A stretch of 64,000 nt of DNA from Anastrepha obliqua. Taxonomy: Eukaryota; Arthropoda; Insecta; Diptera; Tephritidae. The position numbers and the translations under genes are program-made. The DNA lies in assembly GCF_027943255.1 (NCBI RefSeq), contig NC_072894.1, positions 62,499,601 through 62,563,600 on the forward strand, written 5' to 3'. Each line of letters starts with the position of its first letter. Position 1 is the first letter of the stretch. The notes beneath the pieces were generated by a model. The model was not told where the DNA came from, ran no database searches, and worked only from the letters and a program-made list of their open reading frames with translations. Below, piece after piece: positions 20,693-33,276 of the stretch.

Positions 20693-22018
20693 TACTATTT
20701 CTGGTTTTCTCGTTTAATATATCTACACCAAAATTGTTGTCGTTGAGTTTGCAATAATCGACAGGTTAACCAAATAGCTGATTTTGTTTTATTGATTATC
20801 CTTATGAGATGGGTTACCGAATAGCAAAATCGTTAAGGAAAGAAAGTGACGCGAATATCGTTAAGATGTGTTAATGTTGAATAGTGAGTATGTAAGATTA
20901 AACGTTGGAGCCACTGTACTTATACACATTTGCTTACCTACATACATAGGTATATTTGTACATGTTCGAATTCATATCTATAGCGAATGATGTTTTTTGC
21001 TCTACGTATGTATGAGAATTTTATACTTTTCCCATCAATCACTACGGAAAACTGAATCTATGTGATCACAATCGTGACAATAACTATGAAAATAATTTGA
21101 CACAGCAGAAAAACTTCAATCAGTTCGTTGCATGTGTATGTATGGATATACAAACATATATAATTACATGTGTGCTTACGTATACGTTGTGTTATGGCAG
21201 TAGGAAAACTAAGCCACACAATTTCAAAAGTAATTAAGTTGGTTTACAGAATAAAAGTTGCCAACCCTCGAGATTAAAAGTTCACAAGTGATTTAATCAA
21301 GAACGATATGCAGAAGACAAGATTACACAGATTGTGGTGGAAAAATGAGCGAAACTTTGCTGTTACTATGGAGCTTTTGTAAACAAAAATGAAAAGTTAA
21401 GTTTGGTTAATGTAAATAAGGAAGGTTATACTATGCACGCAGACATAAACAAGTAGGGAAGTGCTGATTTATGCAAATCTTAGTAGATTTTAATTTGGGA
21501 TGGCTGTTAATTTTTGGAATCAAACAAATTCATAGACAATTAGAGTTATAGCTGGTAACATCAGACGAACAAATGGAAATTTAGGCTTCACGATATAGGA
21601 AGTGGTCGCTGTGTTATATGTGATCTCAATAAAATTTACGTTGGATCTAAATGATGTGGGGAGCAATACGCGTACCGCATTTACGAAAAGTGAGCGTAAC
21701 ACCGCCAATTTTTTGAAACTTTACTTTCATCTTATTTATTTTCGTGGGTACATCATTTGCCATTTTTCAAATTGGAGTTGTTGTTGAGTATTTCTACTGA
21801 AATAATCATAATTAGCAACTAGTGCCGTTTTACTACCACTGCTCTCTTTTATGTCTTGTTGTTGTTTTTTGCTTTGGTCAGATCCATTTCGGGTCAGATT
21901 CAAATTAATAAATGGTTAAATTTTAAGGGCCGATGTTGAATGTGAACCACACCTAAATATCAACCTTTTTCTGCATTTCATTTGACATTTTTAATTTCAG
22001 ACTAATTCAATTTGAACC
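20693..22018. other. No recognised gene
   Basis: AT-rich with ACAT/ATGT-rich patches near 20930-21010 and 21130-21185. The last about 100 bp (from roughly 21,925) probably belongs to the 5' end of the rosa-like element that follows. Confidence 0.5.
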
Positions 22019-22893
22019 ATGGAAAGATACACAATCGAGCAACGCGTTAAAGTTATTCAGGCTTATTATGAAAACGGGCGTTCAAATCAAAATGCATATC
22101 GCGCACTTCGTGATTTTTTCGGTTAATTTAATCGTCCAAATGTGCGTACAATCGGAAAAATTGGGCAAAAGTTTGAGCAAACCGGGTCTGTAGGAGATGT
22201 GAAAACACCAGTGCATGCTCGTACAGCTCGTACTGCAGAAAATATTGCTGCTGTTCGCGATAGTGTGGTTGAAGAGCCGCCCACCTCAACTCGTCGTCGT
22301 GCCCAACAATTGCACCTCTCACGCTCGTCGTTGATGAACATTATGCATAAAGACTTGCATTTACACGCTAACCAGGTGCAATTGACTCAAGAACTAAAGC
22401 CTCTTGACCATTTCAAGCGCCATCAATGGTCAGAATGGTGGCAGGAAATGGCAACAGTGAATTACCAATTTTCGAAGAAAATCATCTTCAGTGATGAGTC
22501 ACATTTTCACCTCAGTGGATTCGTCAATAAGCAGAATTGAGTGATTGCCGAAAAATCAATGCACCCACAAAGAGTGTCTGTTTGGTGCGGTTTATGGGCC
22601 GGCGGCATCATTGGGCCGTATTTTTTCCAAAATGAGGCCGGTCAGGCAGTTACTGTGAATAGTGTTCGCTATTGTGAGATAATAACGATATTTTTATGGC
22701 CGAATTGGAAGATATGAATGTGGACGATATGTGGTTTCAACAGGACGGTGCCACTTGTCACACAGCTAACGAAACAATGGCTCTTTTGCGCGAAAAATTT
22801 AATGGCCGAATAATCTCACGTCGCGGCGATGTCAATTGGCCGTCAAGATCATGTGATTTGACACCGTTGGACTTCTTTCTTTGGAGTTATTAA
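22019..22893 (+). pseudogene. Rosa-like DD41D transposase, family R4, two nonsense codons and 3' truncation
   Basis: The start is at 22019 (MERYTIEQRVKVIQAYYENG). A TAA at about 22124 interrupts the helix-turn-helix (DFFG, stop, FNRP). TGA at 22538 falls where the family has VNKQNC. A shift near 22690 precedes MAELEDMNVDDMWFQQDGAT. The catalytic Asp are present in SDESHF, QQDGATCHT and LTPLDFF, with 41 residues between the last two. The frame ends at FFLWSY and a stop, and joins a retroelement fragment, so the C-terminus and right end are missing. Confidence 0.9.
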
Positions 22894-22904
22894 TACCTTT
22901 TTCA

Positions 22905-23235
22905 CCCTCTCCGCCTGACAGCTTTTGCAGATGGGATTGAAGGGAAGGTTAAGTCTGGCTACATGATACCCTACCCTTCAGTGTCCTGTAAGGTTTGCAG
23001 TGATAAGTGAAATCTTTGTGCGAAAGCATCCTAACAGGTTATTCGTGCACTGGATGTTGTAGCACGGCCATGTTTTTCTTGTTGTAATGCATGTATTCAC
23101 TTAACTAACTCCACCTTCTTTCTACTAAATCATTGTGTTGAATAGGGTAGCAACTCCCACCTTATCTTGTTAGGTTATCTGCTATCTCATTACCCTCTAT
23201 ATTCCTATGACCGGGAACCCATATCAGGGAAATTT
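22905..23235 (-). pseudogene. Non-LTR retrotransposon fragment: end of RNase H and Cys/His tail
   Basis: On the minus strand, ISLIWVPGHRNIEGNEIADN (about 23230-23170) is the conserved end of an RNase H domain. Further on, RLNLPFNPICKSCQAEGEE near 22960-22900 is the Cys/His segment. Stops separate the blocks. A 22-bp tandem duplication (ATATCAGGGAAATTTGAAGT type) lies at 23221-23264. Confidence 0.75.
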
Positions 23236-23340
23236 GAAGTCAATATCAGAGAAATTTGAAGTCAATGTAAAAATAGTCTGGATGAAATGGAATAGGAATC
23301 TAAAGCCTTGACATCTGCCTCGACTGTCTGAAGAGATAGC

Positions 23341-23488
23341 TTCTCTGGCAATCTGCCTTTCCGAGTCGGCTTGAAACTGTAGGTCCCTCCATTTGTGGAA
23401 CAACATCAAGACGCACGCCACAAATAGGAGGAGGAGCTCGGCCAAACACCCAAAAGAGGGTGTACGCGCCAATTATATATATATAGGT
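23341..23488 (+). repeat. tRNA-derived SINE, copy 3 (5'-truncated)
   Basis: Contains the 3' half of the family: CGAGTCGGCTTGAAACTGTA, CCATTTGTGGAACAACATC, AATAGGAGGAGGAGCTCGGC, GTGTACGCGCCAATTATATA and a TATATATA tail. The tRNA-like head is absent. Confidence 0.8.
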
Positions 23489-24195
23489 ATAATGTGAAAA
23501 CATTATCTCATTACTTTTCTAACGGGTGCGCTCCACTGGTATAGAGCTAACTTGCAGCACTGAACAAATCTTATCTGGACACATTCGATGGAGAAGCAGA
23601 TATTCGTAGATCTTTCGAAGCAATTTCAAAAAAAGTTACAAAACCTAAAAGTTGATACAATTTTTTTACAAAAAAATTTAAATCAATTTTTTTTTTTCTG
23701 CAGCAGAACCGGAATCCAAACCGTAGCCGAAACCGAAATCGAACAGATTCTTGGGGCCGAACATAGCTGAGGCCAAAGTGTGGTCGTTCTCTACTGGGAA
23801 CGTTTCCATATCTTTATGTTTGATAAAATTATCGAAAGACATTGAAATCTATTAAAACTGTAGAATAAATAAATTACTCAATTTTTCAGTTTGAGAAAAT
23901 TTTCCCACAAACCCTTTTAAACATAAACAAACATACATATGCCAACACAAATTGAACAATATCAGAAATCCTTTATGATGATTACATGATATTAAATTTA
24001 ACCCCTTACCGACTGTGTTCATTTCTCCTATCGGTTGATGTTCTTGATAGCAATTTCCAAAATATGAAAATAATGTTTATGAGAAATATGTTCCGCATAC
24101 TTTAAAAACCATTAAGTCTCTTCATTATCCTGGGCATCGTTGACAGCATCAGCATCAAATAGAGGTGTTATTTGTATATTCAAAGAAAAATGCTA
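23489..24195. other. No recognised gene
   Basis: A Lys-rich short frame near 23588-23770 has no recognised domain. Otherwise AT-rich. Confidence 0.5.
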
Positions 24196-24690
24196 TTTTT
24201 TAATATAAATCGGAGGTTTATTTCATTATAAAGAGGAAGGTATGTCGTTAATAGTGGAACACAACATCAGGCAAGTGACCACCACGACCACGCTTACAGC
24301 ACAATATCCTTTTCATGAAATTTTCCATAACCGAATTGCAAAGTGGCTGCCCTATGTCCTCGATAGCTTCACGAATTCCATCTTTGAGGTCTTGAATAGA
24401 CCCTGGGCTGGTGGCATAGACCTTCTCTTTCACGTGGCCCTAAAGAAAAAAGTTACAAGTTGTTAAACCACAAGACCTTGGTGGCCAATTGTGATCACCT
24501 CTTCAAGAGATAATACGGTCCGGAAACTTTTCCCGTAAAGGATCAATGGTTTCGTTGCTTGTGTGACACGTAGCGCCGTCTCGTTGAAAATAAACGTTGT
24601 CCAGTATATGATTTTAAATGAAGCTAGGATATGTTGCCCCAGTGGCCGTCAAAGTGTTAATACATAAATAGAACTGTGGGTGTTGTGCCA
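24196..24690 (-). pseudogene. Rosa-like transposase, C-terminal half (family R9)
   Basis: The minus strand reads FQRDGATCHTSNETIDPLRE near 24595-24540, NWPPRSCGLTTCNFFL near 24490, then KEKVYATSPGSIQDLKDGIR. The C-terminus CCKRGRGGHLPDVVFHY and a stop lie at 24248-24433. The last catalytic Asp is replaced by Asn (TTCNFF) and a stop follows FFL. The N-terminal half is absent. Confidence 0.75.
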
Positions 24691-25080
24691 TTTTGTATTC
24701 TTTGGTACCCTTTCAAAAGCAAATTTCAAATTTGTACAATACAAATTCATTCTTATGTCTATATATGTGCATGTATGCGAGTTATTTGTTGCTAAAGTTT
24801 CCCTGTACTGGACATTTAATGCAGTCCTGAAACTTTAACAATGGGGTTGAGAAGGATGTAGCAGTTAGTAAAAAGTTTTCCAATTTTTCTTTTTTTTTGG
24901 AATTTTTATTTCATTTTATTTTGTAATGAAATTGGTGATTTAAACTGTAATAAAATTGTAGTCAGAAATAAGTAAGAGGTATAAATCAGCTAGCTTAGAT
25001 TAATTATAAGGCATACGAGTATATAACAGGTATATACAAGATAAAAATAAACAAGACTGAGCTAAAATAGAAAGGATAGG
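24691..25080. other. No recognised gene
   Basis: AT-rich, with a T-run near 24890. Confidence 0.5.
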
Positions 25081-25084
25081 AGCT

Positions 25085-26030
25085 TTGTTCTAATAACTTC
25101 GAGTATATTTATTCAAAATAGTCCTCTCTGGCTTCGATACACTGTTTTGCGCGATCGAAATAGTGTTTCAGGTCAATGACCGGAATATCCTTCAGGATGT
25201 CGGTACAAGCCTTTTGGATGGCCTGTACTAGCGCAAAACGTTTTACTTTCATGGCCAAATGCAATTTTCGAATAGATAAAAGTCACAGGGGGCCATATCA
25301 GGCGAATACGGTGAGTGATTGATGGTTAAAATGCGACTTCTGGTCAAAAAATCAGTCACAAGAGTGGATCGATGAGATAGTGCATTATTATGCAATAAGC
25401 GTCAGCTTCCTCCTTCGCGGTATTCAGGGCAAATTCGATGCAACAAACGCTTCAAAACGCCAAAATAGAACATTGCATTGGCGGTTTAGCCCCTTGGCAC
25501 GAACTCCTTGATGACAATTCCTTAGAATCATAAAAACAAGTAAGCATAGACTTGATTTTTGAATTCTCCAAACGCGATTTTTTGGCTGGTGGCTCGTTTG
25601 GGGCCTTCCATTCGGCACTTTGCCTCTGTAATGAAGTCTTTCAAAAGTTGAATTTTGAGCAATTTTTTGTCCTCAGTTTACTTGTGCGGAATGAAACGTG
25701 CACAGACCTTTCGTAAGCTCAAATGATTAGTTAAAATGCGATAAATCGATGTTTTGGAGATACTCAACTCCGATTTCATGACGTTCAAAGACTTTTGATA
25801 AATGTACGAACAATTTCAATTTAGTTTTCGGTGATTACTGATTTTGGGCATACGGGCATTGTCATTTATGTCCTCACAATCATTTCTGAAACGTGTAACC
25901 CACTCATGAACTCTGGCACGAGATAGACAGTTATCGCCACAAACTTTTTTCATAAATTAAAATGTTTCGGTAAGCATTTTACCGATTTTAAAACCAAATT
26001 TAATATTAGCTCTTTGATCGAAACTCATTT
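25085..26030 (-). pseudogene. Mariner-like transposase (DD34D type, family M3), degenerate
   Basis: From about 26030 downward the minus strand reads SFDQRANIKFGFKIGKMLTE, NCLSRARVHEWVTRFRN, SELSISKTSIYRIL and LRKVCARFIPHK. It continues with GIVIKEFVPRG, FYFGVLKRLLHRI, RLLHNNALSHRSTLVTDFL and YSPDMAPCDFYLF. The order is that of a complete mariner transposase. The block around the first catalytic Asp is missing (junction near EGPKRATSQKIAFGEF), and the second Asp is Asn (HNNA). Several stops are present. The third Asp remains. Confidence 0.8.
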
Positions 26031-26600
26031 TTGTACCAATGACACAAACAGACTGACACTTTAGACGCAATAACTTTGCTTCCACTGAACCGAATTTCAT
26101 TAAGCTTTCACTGGAAGCTTTCACTGGAAGTCAGGGATGTAACTTCCAAGGCACTAACTCATTAAAAACATTTTTATGACGCCAATCTTGTTTATTTTGG
26201 ACTTCACCTTGTAGTATACAACTTTTGAGAAGGATACCAAACCAGCTGTCCAAGTAAGCAAATGTTTTTGACATTTCTGTTCAGTAAACTTTGCAAACTG
26301 CTTTGCAAAGACTTGACCCCGACAACATTTAAAAAACATCCCTACATTTATAAATTGCCCACATTACGGTACGCATAAGCGTTCACCTGAGCAGCAGCGA
26401 GCAATAAAAAGGATCTATTTATGTGGCTGCGTTCACTTCTATGCACATGACTCCTGCGATATGAGCTCATGGTGCATGTGGGAGCATCAAAGAGGGGAGT
26501 GAGTGAAACTTGAAGAACACCTCAACAACGCGGCCTCAGCATTGGTAGATTTTTCGGAAAGATTTTTGCTTACATCCCTAAAAAATCCAAACGGTGCAGG
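26031..26600. other. No recognised gene
   Basis: Contains a 13-bp tandem duplication (AAGCTTTCACTGG type) near 26103-26130. No coding similarity. Confidence 0.5.
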
Positions 26601-26639
26601 AAATTAAGGCTTATTGCGTCGTAATTTTAATGAGTGAAT

Positions 26640-26900
26640 ATATAAATCATTGGGAAGTTAAAGCGATTTTTTACCGTAAAAACATATTTAGCGATTAAGC
26701 TCATGTACAGCTTAATGAGTAGTGAATAAACAAAATTGCCATACTTCTAAGAGGAGTTAAGAGGAGTATCAACGAAACTTTCGAGACGCTATTGAATACA
26801 CATTGGTGAGGTTTGAATGACGAAAGTATAATTGTTCATACCTTTTAAAATTTAAAGATGGAGCTAATATCAGGTTGAACAATGAATGCCACAATCACAT
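26640..26900 (+). pseudogene. Short rosa-like transposase fragment (first catalytic region)
   Basis: At about 26683-26735 the forward frame reads IFSD, stop, AHVQLNE, two stops, INKIAI, which aligns with IFSDEAHFQLNEYVNKQNC of the DD41D family. The following sequence is too decayed to assign with confidence. Confidence 0.45.
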
Positions 26901-27059
26901 TATTTGCTACTTTTCAGCAATACGGCGGAACTTGGCATACAGATCGTGGGACTACAATCACTTTATTGCTACGAATTAGTACGAATGAGTAGTAACCGAA
27001 ACATTTCAAGAATGGGGCTTTGAGCTTGCCAGTCATGAAGAAGTGGTTCCAAGATATAT

Positions 27060-27790
27060 GTTTCTAAGATAGATGATAGGGTTGGCTATGGAGTATTTGC
27101 GAAGGAATTAAGGTTTAAAGTATCCGTTCGACAACCAGACTACTGCAGCGTTTATCAGACAGGAGTTCTAGCTAAAAAGAAGTGGGTACGTATCCAAATG
27201 CGCATGCCATTAAATCAATGAACGCGACTATACTAAGATCAAAGGTTGCACAGGAATGCTGGGCAGCCCTCAATGATATTAGGGTCGATAAGCTAACCAG
27301 TAAAGAGTCTACTCTGCAACTGCTTAGTGATAGAAGTACCATTGGGGTACCTATGACCCCGAGCAACGAAGACAACAATATCCAAGAGGCCAATAGGTGA
27401 TGGAGAGATGAAGGCACATGCGTAACAGTTAAGCTACTGTGGCCGCAAATAAATAAGGAACTGCGTTACCTTTTAAGAGAGGATGTCTCGAAGGTCGTGG
27501 CTTGTATAACCAGTCATTGGCTATTTAACATCCATTCCTTGAGAGTGGGAGTTTTCTCTCATGAATATTGCAAAAGTTGTAGAGATTAGGAAGTGGAAGA
27601 AACCATTAACCACTTTCTTAAGGAAATGTCCGGCGTTGGGGATTGGACCAATCTTGCGCTTAATAAGAGCCACAAAATAGTTTCATGAAGATAAGTAAAT
27701 AAGGTTCTCGTGACGCACAGTGGTAATATATTAGTACATTTATGGAACTTTAGTTTATTTAGCTAATTTTTGACTGAAATAATTAGACAT
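27060..27790 (+). pseudogene. Non-LTR retrotransposon fragment: RNase H and Cys/His tail
   Basis: Forward frames give IDDRVGYGVFAKELRFKVSV and PDYCSVYQ near 27070-27165 (RNase H start). Next come IKSMNATILRSKVAQECWAA near 27215-27270, then NKELRYLLREDVSKVVACIT near 27450-27510. They end in FNIHSLRVGVFSHEYCKSC and EETINHF, the Cys/His tail. Stops and frame changes lie between the blocks. It is related to, but distinct from, the copies at 1-1.9 and 45-46.5 kb. Confidence 0.75.
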
Positions 27791-28334
27791 ATTTTGGTTT
27801 CCTAATCAAATCTCCTTACTCACTGAACTTCGCCCCATGAGACAAATAAAAAGCCTCCTTATTTCTTGAACAAACCTCGTTTTTATTTTTTTGATTGCAT
27901 TAAAAAGTATTTATAGGAACATAAAAAGCGTGAGCGCAAGTGTGTTATATCTGAAAGGGTCTACTTTGAAAGGTATGAAATAAAAATTGAGGAATAAGTA
28001 AATATTTTTTGAAAATAACAAAAATTAAACAAAAAGTCAGCTTACTTTTTGAACACACCCCTTCCTCATTTCGCTTTAATACTCCCATAGTATTGACTTT
28101 CTGAATAGTATAAGTCAATGCTTATTCGGAACTGAGTGCTATAAATCAATGCTGCGGACAATTTGCTGAATATTTTCCAGTTTCCAGAGTCGATACTTCT
28201 AAAAATCTGGCACTACCGATTCTTTTGAACTCCAGTATTTAGTATATAAATAATATAGTATTATGACAACCTGACTGCATATTATGACAACTTTTCTATC
28301 TTCTTGACGGTATGCACGTTTTGCAGAGTTCGCC
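27791..28334. other. No recognised gene
   Basis: AT-rich; no domain-like frames. Confidence 0.5.
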
Positions 28335-28870
28335 GAAGGTGAATCTAAGAATAGAGTAAGTAGTCCATTGCTTGTTTGTGACTATTCAAAGTATGCAAAA
28401 AGAGGCGGGGCTAAACTGCCGCTCTTTCCATAGCGTGATATTTTTAAGTCTAAGGGCCGAGGCGGTGGCACAAGATTTAGTGCAGGCAAGTTGATTAGCA
28501 CTTCCAGCGCTTCGCTTGGGGTAGTACTTAAAGCCTCAGAGATGCATAAAAAAGTTATCCCTTGGACCTTTCTCCTGGTTTCAGCGTTAATCGCCTTTTG
28601 AGCTGATAGTCAAAATCATGAGTTTACCGCCAGAATCCAAAGAAGAAGGAATAGGACTCAACCTTGCGGTGTGTCTCTGAAGGCCTGTCTACTTAGACTA
28701 GTGCTAACTAATTTCACCGTAACCTTTCTTCTGACGAGTATAGCTTCTATCAGAGCAACAATGTTTGGTTCTACTACAAAATATTCTAAAGCATCTATTA
28801 TAGCGTTTGCATTTATGTTGTTGAAGGCGGCTCTATGCCTACGAAATCAATCTAGGCAAACTCTTTGTTT
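28335..28870 (-). pseudogene. Non-LTR reverse transcriptase fragment
   Basis: The minus strand reads AAFNNINANAIIDALEYFVV near 28840, EPNIVALIEAILVRRKVTV, SLSRQAFRDTPQG near 28690-28660, and LLLWILAVN. These are reverse transcriptase motifs before the YADD box, including the RGTPQGGVLSPLLW block in altered form. It then jumps to GITFLCISEALSTTPSEALE near 28540, normally downstream of the RT core, so the catalytic YADD region has been deleted. Confidence 0.75.
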
Positions 28871-29428
28871 GTTAAACTTGTTTCTACCAACCCGGCGAAC
28901 TTACACTCGTTCCACACGGCGGCACGTGTACCAGCACAACTATGGTAAATAAAAAATCAAAAATTTAATGGACATAATCTTACTTTTTGAGCACACTGCT
29001 ATCCAGTAATGCTACTCAGTAAAGCTTAATTCATACTTTTTGAGGTGTTTTCTTTGCAAATTGAAGGCCTTGGAGCAATTAAAAATCAGCCCTTTTTAAA
29101 ATAAAGTACTTCACAGATTGACACTTATAAAAATACGAAGTATGTACTCGATTCTCAAAAGCGCTAGATACTTTCATAACTGCAGAATACCATAAAATGT
29201 TTAAACTACAATAATATTGATTTTTTCATGTTTTACTTGAAATAAATTTAAAAATTTCTAAGAAGAACCCTTCAGGTCCAGAAAATATACTCATATATCG
29301 ACTTTACATATCTTTAATGAGTATAGGGGGTGAATTTAAATTTCTTAATGTACTCACCAGAGCTCTATGGCTGAATTGGTTAAGTTTGCTACAATCTATA
29401 TTTACCCACTAAGAAACAATTGCAGGTA
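28871..29428. other. No recognised gene
   Basis: AT-rich. A TGGCTGAATTGGTTAAG at about 29370 looks like a tRNA A-box but has no B-box partner. Confidence 0.5.
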
Positions 29429-30040
29429 CAAGGTGGCGCAAAATTAATCACCCAATTTGGTTTCTTATAAGTTTGTATTGAATAAAAAGCAATAATTTTG
29501 AGTACTGGAGATCTTTTTTTGGACCGTACAATTTTATATCTGAAGTAGTAAAGATGATATCCGTCAAATGTTGATACACATTTGGGCGCGTTTTATCGCA
29601 TTTTCCATGACTTTCCGCAAGATTTCCGGTGATAACTGTTTGCATTTTTGTCGAATATTTTCCTTAAAGGCTGCGATTTTTTGAGTCTTGTTGGCATACA
29701 TACCGACTTTAAGTAGCCGCAAAGTAAGAAGGCCGGGATGGTTAAATGGGGCGATCTTGCTGGCCTTGCCAAATCGCCAAACAACATCCTTTGTGGCCTA
29801 TGCCCAATGAAATGCTCACCAAGCCCCGCTCAACCAATTCCGATAGTAAGAAATAGTTTATCATGGCCCTGGAGTGTTCGCCAGTAACAGTGGCCGAATT
29901 ACCGATGATGTACTTAAAAAAAATAAGGTCCAATCATTCCTCTCGCGTAAACGCCCCACCACACAGTGGATTTGGGTGGTTGTAAAAAGCTGTTAAGGCC
30001 TTTAAAGAGCTCGTTCTAGAAGGTATCTACTTCTGAGCGG
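29429..30040 (-). pseudogene. Rosa-like element (family R5), C-terminal half with one terminus
   Basis: The right terminus of the element (CAAGGTGGCGCAAAATTAAT) lies at 29429 after TA at 29427-29428. Upstream on the minus strand are a VTVWCG-like block (STVWWGVYARGMIGPYFF in shifted frames near 29980-29925), GNSATVTGEHSRAMIN, ARPARSPHLTIPAFLLCGYL (third catalytic region) and KRAQMCINI near the C-terminus. The region carrying the second Asp is damaged, and the third Asp reads Ala in IPAFLL. Confidence 0.75.
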
Positions 30041-30789
30041 AAAAAGTGCTTTGAAAATTGGTTGAAGCGAATGCAGGAGTGTTTTGACTTCTAAGGAGAA
30101 TAGTTTAAAAAACAACAAATCCATTTTCATTATTTTTTTAATGAGTTTTAATTATTGGACTCAAAATATAGCAGCAACCCGCGTATGCAAATTAGTCTTA
30201 AGCTATTATTCTCATTCATTTTTTCAAGTATGCTCTGCTAGTTCTAAACAAAGAGAAATACAAATCTACGCAAAGTCCACAAGCTCCTTAAGCAAAAAAA
30301 TACGATTCGTCACAAATGTCAGCGCCACAATTGTTGAGAGGACAATGAATTACAATATAAGCTTTGGAGAATGTGCGCATAGTTTCTTTGCTTGCAACCA
30401 TATAATTGCGATAAGCACTAAAAGTGAGGGTTTTATCTTTGCTATGTTAAAAACATGCGCTCCTAATGTCAGTGCCCTCTTATGGTCATGGCTCTCATTT
30501 TTAGAGTTTTTGCAGTTTTATTTGTGGACGGATAAAAAGGAGTACATTTATACTTACAAATATTCACATTATGGTTGGTCAATTCGTTTCTGTTTAGCTT
30601 AGACGTATGTTATTTTCAAATTCTACAGTTTAATATTGAGCCTACCTATTTTTGGTGGCAAAATTGCATTTTCGCAAAATTAAATACTTTTCATCCTTCT
30701 TTGTTTTAAATTCCAGGTACGTAAAGCTATTCTATAATTTTTAGCTGACATTTATTTTATGTGTTAATTTATCCATTAACATTTTTTGG
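30041..30789. other. No recognised gene; one unsupported 172-codon open frame
   Basis: An open frame at 30084-30602 (plus strand) is hydrophobic and Ser/Phe-rich. It lacks a recognisable domain, signal or splice context, and I do not treat it as a gene. Confidence 0.45.
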
Positions 30790-31560
30790 AAATAAGTGCA
30801 TACCATCATGATCAAAAAGTTGCCAGAATACATTCAGAAAATTCAAAGTGCAAGTTTATTCCTCAAAAGTGATATTATAACCTTTAAAGTACGCCCCATC
30901 AACTGTAACTGATTTATGCCAGCGTTTGATCTAGCTCTTGAAACATATCTGAAGTTCTGTTTTCGGTACATCCATCAAAGCCGTCTTCGAGTTTCCTATT
31001 CCTTTTTTTTGGCTGCTAAAACGCGTTACCCGTAGTGGTTTTGACTCTATCAAACAGAAAAAAATCGCAGGGAACCATATCAGGTGAATTCGGTTTGTTC
31101 TTCTCACAAAGTTTAACGTGAGTTGCTTCCCCACCAACCATTCCTTTTTTGGCGAATTGCTTCACGTAAACATCTCTTACCGCCCAAATAATAGTCGTTT
31201 TTCACTGTATGACCTTCTGCCAAAAATTCATGATGAACAATACTGTTGTAGTCCACAAACACCGTTACCATTGGCTTCCTTTTTTGATTGAAAACGACTT
31301 ATTTCTTTGGTCTTTGTTCATTTGGAGCTCTCTACTCACTCGCCTGATTGCGTATCGCCTCCAGTAATCATGTGCTTGATGAGTGTTGCGTCACCTGATA
31401 AATGTTCAGCCTTTGAAATCATGTCTTTGGCGTCTTTGCGTTAAATTCAGGGCCTTTGTACGGATCCATGTTCAAGTCCTGTGTCCTTACATTTTCGAGA
31501 AAACTATCCAAACTTACTAAAGTGCTTAAAAACCATTTATTGACTGCAATTGATTACGTT
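30790..31560 (-). pseudogene. Mariner-like transposase (family M4), degenerate
   Basis: In shifted minus-strand frames I read DATLIKHMITGGDTQS near 31400-31350 (first catalytic region) and MVTVFVDYNSIVHHEFLAEG near 31275-31215. Next is LREAIRQKRNGW near 31170, then NSPDMVPCDFFLFDRVK near 31095-31045 (third Asp). The C-terminus is CFKSWIKRWHKSVTVDGAYF-like near 30945-30885. The HDNA block with the second Asp is missing, replaced by a short unrelated stretch. The layout is that of a DD34D mariner. Confidence 0.75.
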
Positions 31561-33276
31561 AATATGGTCGATTTGAATGACGCCAATATTTTACCTGAAC
31601 AAGTTTTTTTATGTAGAAAATAGTAAAAAAAAATTTATGTCGCATGGTAAATCACTTAAAAATGTTATAAGCTGAAATATAGGCCTATTGTGTCCAAAAC
31701 GCGAATGCATCGTAAAACTGGCAAATAATGACGAAAATAGACTGTTGTGAAAATTTTCATTATTCTTTTAAAAATGCGCACACAAGAAACTTATTTTCGG
31801 CCAATGGTTTCTTCTACACTTTCTTTTGGTTTCTTCTACACTTATGAAAATACCATACAATTTGTCGAAAAATTTTCCCCCGAACAATTCTACCCACCCT
31901 AACGTATATTTGTGTGCGTATTTTAACACTTTTGATGTGTTCAATTAACATTTTAGGTAGTGTGTGGGAAGCGGCTCAACTGCTTACATTGCTTTAAAAA
32001 TGTGACCTTTAACGAAAAAGGCGCTTTACAAAAGCTTTCAGCAACGACTAAAGGAAATTTAATCATTTAAGATTTAACCCGAAATGTTCAGTTAGGTCAC
32101 TAAAGTACTAACCCTTGCGCTTCAATGACTCTATATTTTACTCGTAAGGGCCATCCAATAGAGATGATGAGCAGTTAGATACAAAAGCAGAAACACACAA
32201 AACCCTTACACGAGCACACTGCTACTAATGCTTAACAAGGCAACGTTTGCCTAACGCCAACATGGCCGGCGCTGCTGGTTGGAGCAGCCAATGGTTTGAA
32301 GCGTGTGCCGCTACTTAGACTCGCTTTACTAAACCTTTGTATATGTCTTATCTTATTTTGTTAGAATATATTTAAATGAACGTATTTAAGCTGTTTCTTT
32401 TTTTTTTTTTTTTTGTCTTGCTCAATTCAAGCATGAATGTCTTTTTCGTCATTTCTATCCTCTTCAAATATCCCCAACTCAACTGTCTAACCTATTTGCT
32501 ATTTTGGTTACAAGTGTATGCAACTGTATAGATTTTGTTATGTCTAGTTAGCTTTCGTTGTAAGACTATTACTGAGTTGAACTGTATTCAGCTGAAGCGA
32601 GTTACAATATTTAGAGGAAATCAGCTCAACTCATCTATCCGATTTTGCTTAGCTTTCACAAGCTAAAAGGACTCAGTGCGTCAGTCCGTTTGAAAGATGT
32701 TGTGACTGGTTGAAACGGGTGTGTTGAACACCCCGTAAACGAAAAATTAAAATTCGTATTTTCAATCTGCTTTGGTTCATATACATTTAATATCTTGGTT
32801 ACCTGAGAAGAAGTATTTTTGTTCAAAACATCAATTCGATAGGGGATGCTGTGGTAGAGTTATTTCTAAAAACTGTATTTACAGACCGACTTATCTCATA
32901 CATAAAACATACTTGTATATGAATGAAGAAACATAATTTAGGGAAAGGCGGCTACTCTTTAGTAAAACAAGTACTTGGGTATCAGAAAAAATACTCCGTT
33001 GCGCTACATCCATTGAGGCTGTCGTGCAGAAGCATATCTTCCAAACATTATACCATATTTTTATTTTGGCTTTACGGACGTTGCTGCAAATGAGCAATCT
33101 GCAACAGTTGAACAGACCCAAAGTGATTTTGTTTTGGTCGCACAGTAAAACATTTAAATTTCTTTCAATGCTGTTGAAAATCTATAAAGTGTTTTTCAAA
33201 GATATTATCTCCAGGTTGAGAGATTTCGTTTGACTCTTTCGGGATCTGTCCAACCAAGAATTCACCACTGGCTGTA
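31561..33276. other. No recognised gene; long T-run near 32,400
   Basis: 1.7 kb without a domain-like frame or an inverted repeat I could recognise. A T homopolymer of about 18 lies at 32398-32415. Confidence 0.55.

Noticed and set aside
29360..29430. tRNA-like A-box (TGGCTGAATTGGTTAAG)
   Set aside because: No B-box, no cloverleaf and no similarity to the SIN E head beyond the A-box; not reported as a tRNA or SINE.
30084..30602. 172-codon open frame on the plus strand
   Set aside because: The composition is hydrophobic and Ser/Phe-rich as expected from AT-rich DNA; no domain, no splice context and no second line of evidence.
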